A stretch of 64,000 nucleotides of DNA, taken from the NCBI GenBank assembly GCA_028287895.1, contig JAQBOV010000029.1, forward strand, positions 1 to 64,000, in the 5' to 3' direction. Under the pieces are notes generated by a model. The model did not search any database and was not told where the DNA came from. It saw only the letters and a list, made by a program, of their open reading frames with translations. This DNA comes from Mucilaginibacter sp. (GTDB lineage: Bacteria > Bacteroidota > Bacteroidia > Sphingobacteriales > Sphingobacteriaceae). The translations under genes were made by a program, and so were the position numbers. Positions within the stretch are counted from its first letter, which is position 1. The number at the start of each line of letters is the position of its first letter. Of this stretch, positions 20,369 through 29,263 are shown piece after piece.

Positions 20369-20529
20369 GATTAAGTTATAATTGGTTTGAATGTATAATT
20401 GGATTCGATAAAAGTAGGTGATTAGCGGGCACAACATACCGTCTGGTTTATCCGATACTTAAACTATTTTATCCATTTTTATTTAATTTTATCAGGTTTT
20501 GACTAATTTTATAAAAACTTTTAACAATT

Positions 20530-21402
20530 ATGCAGCCCCTTCTTATAGATAAAAAATCTTCATTAAGAGATTCAATAGAAATAAAGGTGGTAGATATGCC
20601 ATATTTAGATGCGCCTTTTCATTTTCATAATGCCTATGAAATGGTTTTTATATTAAAAAGCAATGGCAGAAGGATCGTAGGTGATAATATTGAAAACTTT
20701 ACGGATGGCGACCTCGTTCTAATGGGGCCTGACCTGCCTCATGTGTGGTACAATGAAAAGGAATATTATTTAGAAAATAGCACTTCCAGAGTTAGGGCAA
20801 TTGTTATTTATTTCCATCCTGACTGGCTGACTGATGATATTTTAAAATCGTCTGATCATACTAAACTGGGTTTGTTGTTTAAAAATTCCAACAGGGGAAT
20901 AAAAATCCTAGGTTTAACAAAAGCAAAAGTCTTAAAGCACATCATTAAGCTGACCAGCTCGCAAGGACTTAAAAGGATAATTTTGATGTTGATCATTCTC
21001 GATTTATTGTCAAAGTCGGAAGAGTATGAATGTCTGGCTTCTGCCGGATATATAAATTCTTATAAAGAAAAAGATGTAAAGCGTATTGACAATGTTTATC
21101 AATATGTTATGAACAACTACAGAAAAAAAATAAAGTTGGAACATGTCGCCAATATTGCCCATATGACTCCTACTGCATTCTGTAAATATTTTAAAGCGAG
21201 GACTCAGAAAACATTCACCTATTTTGTGAACGAGGTGAGGGTTGGATATGCATGTAAGTTGTTATTTAATGAAAATCTTAGCATTTCTGAAATCTGCTAT
21301 GAATGTGGGTTTAATAACTTTACTCATTTTAACCGGAATTTTCAGGAACTAAAAAAAATGACCCCTACAGAATTCCGAAATAATTTAAATATGGCTATAT
21401 AA
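20530..21402 (+). CDS. AraC family transcriptional regulator (cupin + HTH)
   Basis: HFHNAYEMVFILKSNGRRIVGD; HTH LEHVANIAHMTPTAFCKYFKARTQKTFTYFVNEVRVGYACKLL...CGFNNFTHFNRNFQELKKMTPTEFR. Confidence 0.93.
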   Translation: MQPLLIDKKSSLRDSIEIKVVDMPYLDAPFHFHNAYEMVFILKSNGRRIVGDNIENFTDGDLVLMGPDLPHVWYNEKEYYLENSTSRVRAIVIYFHPDWLTDDILKSSDHTKLGLLFKNSNRGIKILGLTKAKVLKHIIKLTSSQGLKRIILMLIILDLLSKSEEYECLASAGYINSYKEKDVKRIDNVYQYVMNNYRKKIKLEHVANIAHMTPTAFCKYFKARTQKTFTYFVNEVRVGYACKLLFNENLSISEICYECGFNNFTHFNRNFQELKKMTPTEFRNNLNMAI

Positions 21403-21671
21403 GTTCAAATTGTACAGCGAAATATAGACCTGTTTATATTACCATCCGGGTGCCCGAACTACAGACGTACTATTTGTAAAATAGCGCTTTCCGGCCTCCG
21501 CAGGGGTCCAACAACGCCCGCTTGCGCGGTGCCCTTATGAGGCGGCTACCAAACTTAATCTTAAAAGGAAGTTCGTCTTCAAATAAAAAGGAACTGCTGA
21601 CCATAGCGGCCTCTTTTATTGAAAAACCTATTACCTCTGTGAAGTGATCAAGCCCTAAATCTTGAAATTGT

Positions 21672-21884
21672 TTAACCGTTGTTTTTGGCCATCACTTCGC
21701 GGAAAGCATATTTGCCCTTGATATTCCGGTTAAGAAAAATGCCTTTAGCCATCGTGGAGCGCATTTCACGATAGACCTTTTCAGGCACCTCAAGGTAATT
21801 ATACACTTTACCGGAACGATAGCGTACCGTCAACGTTTCCGTTGCGGCATCATAATCATAACCGGCGATCACAGCTGAAGGCAT
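21672..21884 (-). CDS. KTSC domain-containing protein
   Basis: YDYDAATETLTVRYRSGKVYNYLEVPEKVYREMRSTMAKGIFLNRNIKGKYAFREV. Confidence 0.85.
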   Translation of the reverse strand: MPSAVIAGYDYDAATETLTVRYRSGKVYNYLEVPEKVYREMRSTMAKGIFLNRNIKGKYAFREVMAKNNG

Positions 21885-21896
21885 AGCTGAATTTAG

Positions 21897-22076
21897 TTAC
21901 TTTTTGCTTTTTTTGTCCACAAAATACTGCCGTGCACGTTTTAAACCGGTCGCAATTGCAATCCCTTCATCCGCGCCGTCTTTTAACACCTCATTGGCAA
22001 TTTCAACCGCCTTTTCCCGAAGCTTCTTCGGCTGGTTCTTGTAAGATGGCGGGTAATCTCCGTTATACCAGGGCAT
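21897..22076 (-). CDS. Small hypothetical protein (59 aa)
   Basis: Below the ORF-track cutoff; reads MPWYNGDYPPSYKNQPKKLREKAVEIANEVLKDGADEGIAIATGLKRARQYFVDKKSKK*. Confidence 0.65.
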   Translation of the reverse strand: MPWYNGDYPPSYKNQPKKLREKAVEIANEVLKDGADEGIAIATGLKRARQYFVDKKSKK

Positions 22077-22095
22077 AATCGTAAATGTTAGTGCT

Positions 22096-22275
22096 TTACT
22101 TCTTTTTATTCTTCAGATACTGTTCAATCACTTGGCGATCATTCGAGCCAGTAGCCCCTTTGGCACCAGTAATAGCCTGAACACTGACTCCTAATTTTTC
22201 TGCTTCATACTTCGCCTCATATCATTGGGAAGAATTGATCTCCCTTGTTTCCACCTTTGCTCCTTTTGTTGCCAT
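22096..22275 (-). pseudogene. DUF3606-like small protein with an in-frame TGA
   Basis: MATKGAKVETREINSSQ*YEAKYEAEKLGVSVQAITGAKGATGSNDRQVIEQYLKNKKK*; TGA at 22222-22224 (minus strand). Confidence 0.6.
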
Positions 22276-22513
22276 TGTCATGATTTTAATATTTAACATA
22301 ACAATGAATTCCTATGCATGGTTTAAATTTCTTCTGCAAAATCCTAAATTATCCGCGCAAATCGTTTACCTTTTTCAGCTATCCAAAACATATTCTATAT
22401 CTTTAGCTTTGCTAACAGTTGTACCTTATTTTTGTACGGAAGGGATTCAGAGCTTCATTCGCTTAAGACAAGCAACCTGCCTATTTATAGTTGCTTTCAA
22501 TTGATACGCTAAG

Positions 22514-22783
22514 ATGGGAACACTTCAGGAAAACATATTGAAGCTTATTGGTGAGCAATGTTCACCGCGTTGGGAACTGGAGGAATACAGGGGTCATATC
22601 ATTATTAACCTGCCGGATACCGAAGAAGATTACCGTGCCATCTGCCAACAGGTCAAAAAGGAAATCACTAAATGTGTACAGCAACATTTTCCAGAAAGAG
22701 ATACAGAGCTGTTATTTGAGGTCAGGAACGGTTCTTGGAATTTTAGCTTTAAATTGAGAAAAATCATGATAACCGGCCCTTAA
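22514..22783 (+). CDS. Hypothetical protein (89 aa)
   Basis: ORF track; not overlapped by a better call. Confidence 0.5.
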   Translation: MGTLQENILKLIGEQCSPRWELEEYRGHIIINLPDTEEDYRAICQQVKKEITKCVQQHFPERDTELLFEVRNGSWNFSFKLRKIMITGP

Positions 22784-22878
22784 TTATTATTTTTACTCTT
22801 ACCGTTGAATCCCAGGAACAGCAACTAGCTTGGTACTTTAAGTTTCTTCCTTTTTTGGATTTCAATCAACCGGAAAAT

Positions 22879-23253
22879 ATGGAAACTATCATTGTACAGG
22901 ATACTGACAAGACGGTGTTAGAGGTGATAACCATCGCATTGGAAATGGAAAATTTCAAAGTCCATCCCATCAAAGATTTCGATGAGGATTTTTTGGGCCT
23001 GATCGAACAGGTCAGGCCACATGTGGTTGTGCTGGATTACCGTTTGACCGGCTACCGCTGTCTGGAGGTGCTCAAAAACATCAAGACAAAATACCCCCAT
23101 TTACCGGTTATTGCCACCAGTTGCAACAGCAATATCCACCAGGAGTACAGCCAGCTTGGATTTGACGGCTATATCGCAAAGCCTTTCGATCTTGACTTGC
23201 TTTACCGGATACTGCGCAAACACATCCCTAAACCGGCGGACAGATCTGCTTAG
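22879..23253 (+). CDS. Orphan response-regulator receiver domain protein
   Basis: VVVLDYRLTGYRCLEVLKNIK, VIATSCNSN, GYIAKPFDLDLLYRIL. Start trimmed to METIIVQD. Confidence 0.85.
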   Translation: METIIVQDTDKTVLEVITIALEMENFKVHPIKDFDEDFLGLIEQVRPHVVVLDYRLTGYRCLEVLKNIKTKYPHLPVIATSCNSNIHQEYSQLGFDGYIAKPFDLDLLYRILRKHIPKPADRSA

Positions 23254-23361
23254 TTTAATCAGCTTAATGCGTGTTCAATTATTGGGTTTGATCACCATAA
23301 GTTGCAGCTCCGGATCGTTAAATCCATGCAATGGGTGCCTGACCAGAGACTGGCCATAAAA

Positions 23362-23391
23362 TAAAAAAAGCATCCTTCTACAGAAGAATGC
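23362..23391 (-). terminator. Intrinsic terminator downstream of the cold-shock gene
   Basis: GCATTCTTCT...AGAAGGATGC followed by T-tract on the minus strand. Confidence 0.65.
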
Positions 23392-23412
23392 CCATGATCG
23401 GTAAGGGTTAAA

Positions 23413-23604
23413 TTAATCTACTTTTACCTTAACCGCGCTCGGACCTTTACGGCCCTCTTCTACTTCGTAACTCACCGTATCGCCTTCGCGGATCTGGTCG
23501 ATTAACCCTGTCGAATGTACAAAGACCTCTTTACCACCACTGCTGGGCGTAATAAATCCGAACCCTTTAGCCTCATTAAAAAATTTTACTGTTCCTGTTG
23601 CCAT
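23413..23604 (-). CDS. Cold shock protein (CspA family)
   Basis: MATGTVKFFNEAKGFGFITPSSGGKEVFVHSTGL; start trimmed from 23628. Confidence 0.93.
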   Translation of the reverse strand: MATGTVKFFNEAKGFGFITPSSGGKEVFVHSTGLIDQIREGDTVSYEVEEGRKGPSAVKVKVD

Positions 23605-23751
23605 GATATTGAATTGAATAAGCTGCAAAGTACGTTAATTTCCTGGTGATTCCATATTAATCCCGGCTACATTTAAAAGTAAACCCGGCCTGCTTATACA
23701 AACCGGGCTCCATTCCCCTCAGTGATGAAAACCATTAAATAATTTTTCAGG

Positions 23752-23907
23752 CTATACCGCTGTATCCCCGCGCAGGAATCCCAAAATTAAAGAGATAACT
23801 GCGATCACTAACAAAATGTGAATTAAACCTCCGGCTGAGTAAGCAAACGTGCCAATCGCCCATCCTATTACCAGGATAACTGCTATGATATACAATAATG
23901 ATCTCAT
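23752..23907 (-). CDS. Lmo0937-family small membrane protein (51 aa)
   Basis: MRSLLYIIAVILVIGWAIGTFAYSAGGLIHILLVIAVISLILGFLRGDTAV*; below the ORF-track cutoff. Confidence 0.8.
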   Translation of the reverse strand: MRSLLYIIAVILVIGWAIGTFAYSAGGLIHILLVIAVISLILGFLRGDTAV

Positions 23908-24148
23908 GATATTATGTTTTTTATGGTTTGTAGATGATACAAGATCAAATGCAAATTAAATACCAGAATGAATTCATTATCTTTTTTTCTTAACTTTTAG
24001 CAGTTATTTAATGGAAATTGTATAAAAACAAGGACTAAGCGTATAGTTTTGGAGTGCATTAAAAAGAATACCACAATTACCGGCTGGTAGGCAGCAGTTA
24101 TTTTTTGCTTCAAATATTTTTATACTTTATTTGAGCCTGGTCATTTTT

Positions 24149-24409
24149 TTATTTATCGACTATCTTATCGAGCCAATGATTTTTCAGCTTTCTGTATTCC
24201 TCTGTTTCTTCAAGTGTCAAAAACTGTAATACATTGATCGATTTTCCGTCAAGTCCATTAAATAAATAATTGCTTTTTGTAGTTGAATCGAAAAACTGAA
24301 TTCTGTAATTGTCCCGCAATTGCTCATTGAATCGAACAATGTGGGCAAATTGGGCAATAAAATTATTTTTTTGAGCTGAAGTGGCCGGAACCAGATTTTT
24401 GACTGCCAT
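24149..24409 (-). CDS. Hypothetical protein (86 aa)
   Basis: ORF track. Confidence 0.5.
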   Translation of the reverse strand: MAVKNLVPATSAQKNNFIAQFAHIVRFNEQLRDNYRIQFFDSTTKSNYLFNGLDGKSINVLQFLTLEETEEYRKLKNHWLDKIVDK

Positions 24410-24499
24410 TTAAATAGTGATTTGATCAAAGATAACAATTACCTGCGCGATAGCCGCAAGTATTATCCGCGCAGGAAGTTTTGAATGAAAGGCAATCAT

Positions 24500-24958
24500 T
24501 CACTTAACAAGTTTCTTCACCTTTATCGCATTCAAACCTTTTTGGCCTTGCTCGGTTTCGAAAGTCACCTTGTCGTTATCCTTAACCGGATCGATCAGGC
24601 CATTGATATGAACAAAGATGCTCTCCTGTGTTTGGGTATCCTTTATAAAACCATACCCCTTTGACTCGTTAAAAAATGCCACAGTTCCGGTCCTGGTCAT
24701 ATCAGATGCGACCATATTCTCCTGCTTAGGCGTACCGATCTGGATATCTTCAGAAAGTATCTTGATCTTTTTATTAGGATCAGGAGGAGTTGAGGTTATA
24801 TTGCCGTACTCATCAATATAAGCCATCATATCTTCCAGGCTTTTTCCCTTACCGGAATTGGATTTGCGGTCTTCCGCCTTCTCCTTTTTATCCTTTTGCT
24901 TTTTTAACCTCTTTTTTTCTAATTCCTTTTTACCAAAAGTTTCTGCTGATCTACCCAT
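24500..24958 (-). CDS. Cold shock domain protein with a charged N-terminal extension
   Basis: K/E-rich N-terminus followed by TGTVAFFNESKGYGFIKDTQTQESIFVHINGLID. Confidence 0.9.
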   Translation of the reverse strand: MGRSAETFGKKELEKKRLKKQKDKKEKAEDRKSNSGKGKSLEDMMAYIDEYGNITSTPPDPNKKIKILSEDIQIGTPKQENMVASDMTRTGTVAFFNESKGYGFIKDTQTQESIFVHINGLIDPVKDNDKVTFETEQGQKGLNAIKVKKLVK

Positions 24959-25193
24959 AAATTATCAAATCACGATGAAGAGCTAAAATTATTAAATAAA
25001 ATTGCCTTTAAAGATTATTAAACACATTTTTATTAAATTGATGGCTGCCCAATCCAATTTAATTGTACACAGAAGACTGTATACAAGCCAAATACCCGAT
25101 AAACCTTAGGGTAATGTGATCCCTATTTTTGAATTAGCATTTTTATCCTTTGCAATGACCTCAAAGGTTGTACCAAAAATAATACCGCGCAGG

Positions 25194-26801
25194 TTATTCA
25201 AGGTCATCCTCCAGCCTTTCCTCTTCCAGGTCCAGCCGCTTTTCAATAAGGCGGATAATACTGTCATCGAATTCTTCTTTATGACGAAAAATATGAAGCT
25301 GCTTTCTTTCATGCTCAGTAACCTTCATCATAATCTTTTTGAAACGATTCATCATAGCCAAAGATTCAGCCATTTTTTTTTGGTCATTATCAAGGCTCTT
25401 GTAAAGGCCAACCTTATAGGTCAGCAGTTCCATTTTGTTTTTGAGCAAACCATTTTCCTGCAATTCGTTTGAATACCTTGAATTGAGCTCGTCAATTGCC
25501 GCCGATAATAAGTACCGGTCTATCTCCATTACCTGCTGGTCATCCTGCTTTTCTTCCACAAGTTTTTCAGGTTTTAAAATCCTGACGATCCACGGCAGGG
25601 CAAGGCCTTGTCCAACGAGGGTTACGATGATAACTATAAACGTTATAAATAAGATAAGATTCCGGTAAGGAAAAGGCTGTCCGCCCGGAAGTATAAGAGG
25701 GATTGCAAGCGCCGATGCAAGGGATACAACCCCACGCATGCCTGCCCAACTGACGATCATTGGGTTTCTCCAGCCAGGATGGCTTACAGCCACAGTAATA
25801 TAACGGCTGATGAAGGACGTAAAGATGGATGAAAAAAAGCCTGCCAATAATCTTACCACGATAATGAGAAAAGAGATAATTAAAGCAATTTCCAGGGCAT
25901 AGGAAAAGGTCATATTTTTTATGCCTTCCGTAATTTCAGGAAGCTGTAGTCCGATCAAAAAGAATATGACCGCGTTAAGTATAAAAATAATGGCGGGCCA
26001 GACCGCATTCGATTTAAGCCGGCTGCTGTGGGAAAAAATAAAATGGTTTTGATAGGAAATAAATAAGCCCCCGCTAACGACCGCCAGCACACCGGAGGAA
26101 TGAACCGCTTCAGCAGTTAAGTAGATCAGATAAGGCAGTACAAACGAAAGGGCTATATCCAGGTTGGCCGTCGTTGGCAGCCATTTGTAAAAGGCATAAA
26201 AAACCAGGCCAAAGAACAGTCCAATGGCAATCCCGGAAAGGGAAACAAGGATAAAATTACTTACAGCGGTATACCAGACAAAATTATTGGTAATAATTGC
26301 TGCAAGTGCGAACCGGAAAACTGTCAGGCTTGTTGCATCGTTAAGGAGACTTTCTCCTTCAAGGATGGATACGAGGCCTTTGGGTAGCCTGACGTATTGC
26401 AGTACAGCCATAGCAGCAGCAGCATCAGGTGGCGAGATAATGGCGCCCAGCAAAAAGCCCTCTGAGAGTGTGAAGCCGGGTATAAGCCAGCAGGCAGCAA
26501 AGGCGACCACAGTTGAGGTAAGCAACACATAACCCAAAGCCATCACGCTGATGATACGCCGCCATTTCCATAAAGCTTTCCAGGATGTGTTTTGCGCTGC
26601 ATCGAATAAAACAGGCGGGAGAATGATAAGAAATACCAGGTTGGGATCTATATGTATAGTAGGTATCCCCGGAATAAGGCTAAAGGCCAGTCCGGCAATT
26701 ACAAGAAATATAGGATAAGCGATCGACAGCCTCCTGGCAAGAAGGACCAGAAACGAAACACTCAAGATCAGACCTAAGCAAAGCAACAGACTTTCATGCA
26801 T
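25194..26801 (-). CDS. CPA1-family Na+/H+ antiporter
   Basis: GAIISPPDAAAAMAVL, LEGESLLNDATSLTVFRFAL, WAGMRGVVSLASALAIPL. Confidence 0.93.
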   Translation of the reverse strand: MHESLLLCLGLILSVSFLVLLARRLSIAYPIFLVIAGLAFSLIPGIPTIHIDPNLVFLIILPPVLFDAAQNTSWKALWKWRRIISVMALGYVLLTSTVVAFAACWLIPGFTLSEGFLLGAIISPPDAAAAMAVLQYVRLPKGLVSILEGESLLNDATSLTVFRFALAAIITNNFVWYTAVSNFILVSLSGIAIGLFFGLVFYAFYKWLPTTANLDIALSFVLPYLIYLTAEAVHSSGVLAVVSGGLFISYQNHFIFSHSSRLKSNAVWPAIIFILNAVIFFLIGLQLPEITEGIKNMTFSYALEIALIISFLIIVVRLLAGFFSSIFTSFISRYITVAVSHPGWRNPMIVSWAGMRGVVSLASALAIPLILPGGQPFPYRNLILFITFIVIIVTLVGQGLALPWIVRILKPEKLVEEKQDDQQVMEIDRYLLSAAIDELNSRYSNELQENGLLKNKMELLTYKVGLYKSLDNDQKKMAESLAMMNRFKKIMMKVTEHERKQLHIFRHKEEFDDSIIRLIEKRLDLEEERLEDDLE

Positions 26802-26907
26802 AGACTGTTATTATTTAATAGATACCAAGATAAGATTTTCCGCATTATTATCTGCGCCGTTTTTAATGGTAAGAATGAAAACGGCAAAAAAAAGGTTGTC
26901 CCGGTGA

Positions 26908-28089
26908 TTAAATTGCCTTAATGAGTAGCCCGATAATAGCCGCTAAACCAATAAGGTAAGGTTCCTGAATTTTTTTGATAAACAACAAAGCCAATACAGA
27001 AGCTACAGCGATTAATGAACTGGGAATATCGATGATTGAACGAAATCCTATAACAATCACCGATCCGACCAAAGCGCCAACCACCGCGGCGGTAATACCT
27101 TCCACAAACGCTTTGATACTGGAATTTTTTGCAACCTTTTTAAATGAAGGCGCTAATGCCACCGTGAACAAATAGCAGGGTAAAAAGGTAGCCAAAGCCG
27201 CCACACAAGCGCCGGAAAATCCGGCTACTAAATAACCGATAAATCCGACCGTAATTACCACGGGTCCGGGCGTGATCATGGCTACGGCAACAGCATCCAC
27301 AAACTGGTGCTCGTTCAGCCAGCCGAACTCCTTCACTACACCACCATGCAGAAAAGGCACAATAGCCAATCCACTGCCGAATACAAATGCGCCTGCTTTA
27401 AGAAAGAACCAGGCGATTTCCTGCAACGTTTTTCCATCATAATGCCAGAAACCGGCACTTAATAAAATACCTGCAGGCGCAACAACCAGTTTTTTGAGCC
27501 ATTGGGGAGGCGCTTTGATGAGCATATAAAGTATCCCGCAGGCTGAGAACAAAAAGACCTCCTCCCGCTCTGTTATCACCGTAATGACAATAGCAGCGAT
27601 ATAAAAAAGCCATAAAAGCCATTTTGATCTTATGGCGCTGAGCTCAAACTTACTGATGGATTTAACGGTTAGTTTATAAGAACTCATAGCAATGATACCG
27701 ATCACCGCTGCACCAACACCATAAAATACCGCTTGCATCCCGGGCAGTCCGCCATAAAGCTGGTAGGCCATTCCAAGCAGTACCACCATGATAAAGGATG
27801 GAATAACAAAAGCCAGCCCCGTTAGGGTAGCTCCGATCAGTCCATAATGCACAAATCCGATATAAATGCCGAGCTGCGCCGCAAGCGGCCCCGGCGCCAG
27901 TTGAGCTAAGGCAAGCCCCTCCTTATATTCTTCTTCGGTCAGCCAGCCTTTGTTTTCCACCAAGTCGCGGTGCATATAACCTACCAAAGCTACCGGGCCA
28001 CCGAAACCCCAGGTACCCAGTTTTAAATAGTATTTGACCAGGTCCGGTAATGAATAAACCGGTTTGGGACTGCTTGCTCGCTCTTCCAT
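26908..28089 (-). CDS. chrA: Chromate transporter
   Basis: FGGPVALVGYMHRDLVENKGWLTEEEYKEGLALAQLAPGPLAAQLGIYIG and the second repeat FLHGGVVKEFGWLNEHQFVDAVAVAMITPGPV. Confidence 0.93.
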   Translation of the reverse strand: MEERASSPKPVYSLPDLVKYYLKLGTWGFGGPVALVGYMHRDLVENKGWLTEEEYKEGLALAQLAPGPLAAQLGIYIGFVHYGLIGATLTGLAFVIPSFIMVVLLGMAYQLYGGLPGMQAVFYGVGAAVIGIIAMSSYKLTVKSISKFELSAIRSKWLLWLFYIAAIVITVITEREEVFLFSACGILYMLIKAPPQWLKKLVVAPAGILLSAGFWHYDGKTLQEIAWFFLKAGAFVFGSGLAIVPFLHGGVVKEFGWLNEHQFVDAVAVAMITPGPVVITVGFIGYLVAGFSGACVAALATFLPCYLFTVALAPSFKKVAKNSSIKAFVEGITAAVVGALVGSVIVIGFRSIIDIPSSLIAVASVLALLFIKKIQEPYLIGLAAIIGLLIKAI

Positions 28090-28165
28090 GTATGTTTTTC
28101 CTCCTGTACCTATTATACCCAGCTAACGATTATTACCGGCAAAATAAAAATCCTACCCGATTTCA

Positions 28166-29149
28166 CTACATCTTCATTCCACCAGTTGAGTTCTTCTTGC
28201 CTAATTGATCTAATGCTTCTCTGAATCCTTTAGCGAGCTGCAATGCCGGACCTTTACCAAAATAATGCAGGAATATGATATGCGGTTTATCGCCAAGCAT
28301 GTGGTTGTGCACAGCAACTACCTCAAGATCATGTGCCCTTAAAGTTTTGATCACGGCATTTACTTCATGATCCAGCATCGCTACATCGCCTGCTATATAG
28401 GCTTCTTCCATAGATCCCGTAAAAGCAGCCCAGGTATTTAAACCAATTGATGAGGTCATTTCGGCCCCCATAGCCAAAACGGTGAGGTCTTTTCTGCCAA
28501 TGGTATATTTAATCGTTGGCCCATTAATGACCGCTTCATTTTTAATAATACCGTTCAATTGTGCCACATCAAAAATATCTTTCCCGGTTTTAGCCAGCGG
28601 AGCTCCTGCCGGCGGCTGATTTTTAGGAGATATCTTTGTTTCAGCAATTGCCTTAGCATACCTGTTAGCTAATTCCTGCGGCGATCCCATGCCATGTACA
28701 TGCATATAAAATATACGCGGCTGCTCATAAAAAAAGTGATTATGAATCGCGCCGACTTCCAATCCGTTTGCCTGCACTGCGGTTATTAACGGATTTACTT
28801 CTTCCTGTAACAGTACATTATCGCTCATTAAAACAGCCGATTTGCCGTCTAAACTTTTTTTGATCGATACCCATCCCCCGAAACCAAAAGGGGTTGGTAG
28901 CGCCTGATCCCTGATCGTAACTTTCAGGTCATTCCGGGGCAAAGGCGTGGTGTGTGTAGCCTCTGCTTCCTTATACATTCCTTTTTTGCCAATTGCAGCT
29001 TCAATAGCAGCAATTTCAGCAGGCGTAAGCGCAGGAGTTTTTGCAGCTAACGGCGCAGATTTTACCGGATCAATGTCTAATACGAGCGCAGTGCTTAACA
29101 AAGCACCCGCTTTTAAGAGCTGCCGGCGACTAAAATTTGGTGTTTTCAT
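28166..29149 (-). CDS. DUF1259 (LppY/LpqO-like) protein, Tat-type signal
   Basis: SRRQLLKAGALL signal; duplicated EVGAIHNHFFYEQPRIFYMHVHG / EVVAVHNHMLGDKPHIIFLHYFG. Confidence 0.88.
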   Translation of the reverse strand: MKTPNFSRRQLLKAGALLSTALVLDIDPVKSAPLAAKTPALTPAEIAAIEAAIGKKGMYKEAEATHTTPLPRNDLKVTIRDQALPTPFGFGGWVSIKKSLDGKSAVLMSDNVLLQEEVNPLITAVQANGLEVGAIHNHFFYEQPRIFYMHVHGMGSPQELANRYAKAIAETKISPKNQPPAGAPLAKTGKDIFDVAQLNGIIKNEAVINGPTIKYTIGRKDLTVLAMGAEMTSSIGLNTWAAFTGSMEEAYIAGDVAMLDHEVNAVIKTLRAHDLEVVAVHNHMLGDKPHIIFLHYFGKGPALQLAKGFREALDQLGKKNSTGGMKM

Positions 29150-29263
29150 ACTTGAAGATTAATATACTTTATAATTGGCTATCAAATTTATATTTAAGAT
29201 AATAAGATCGTTATGAATTAAACAAGATAATTTTTGCGTGTGTTTTATTCTCATAAATTAAAT

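Noticed and set aside
21420-21670. Minus-strand reading ...FQDLGLDHFTEVIGFSIKEAAMVSSSFLFEDELPFKIKFGSRLIRAP...
   Set aside because: Looks protein-like but there is no clear start or family; could be a remnant, support too weak.
22235-22504. 89-aa hydrophobic plus ORF
   Set aside because: Overlaps the DUF3606-like gene on the opposite strand and AT-rich intergenic DNA; likely spurious.
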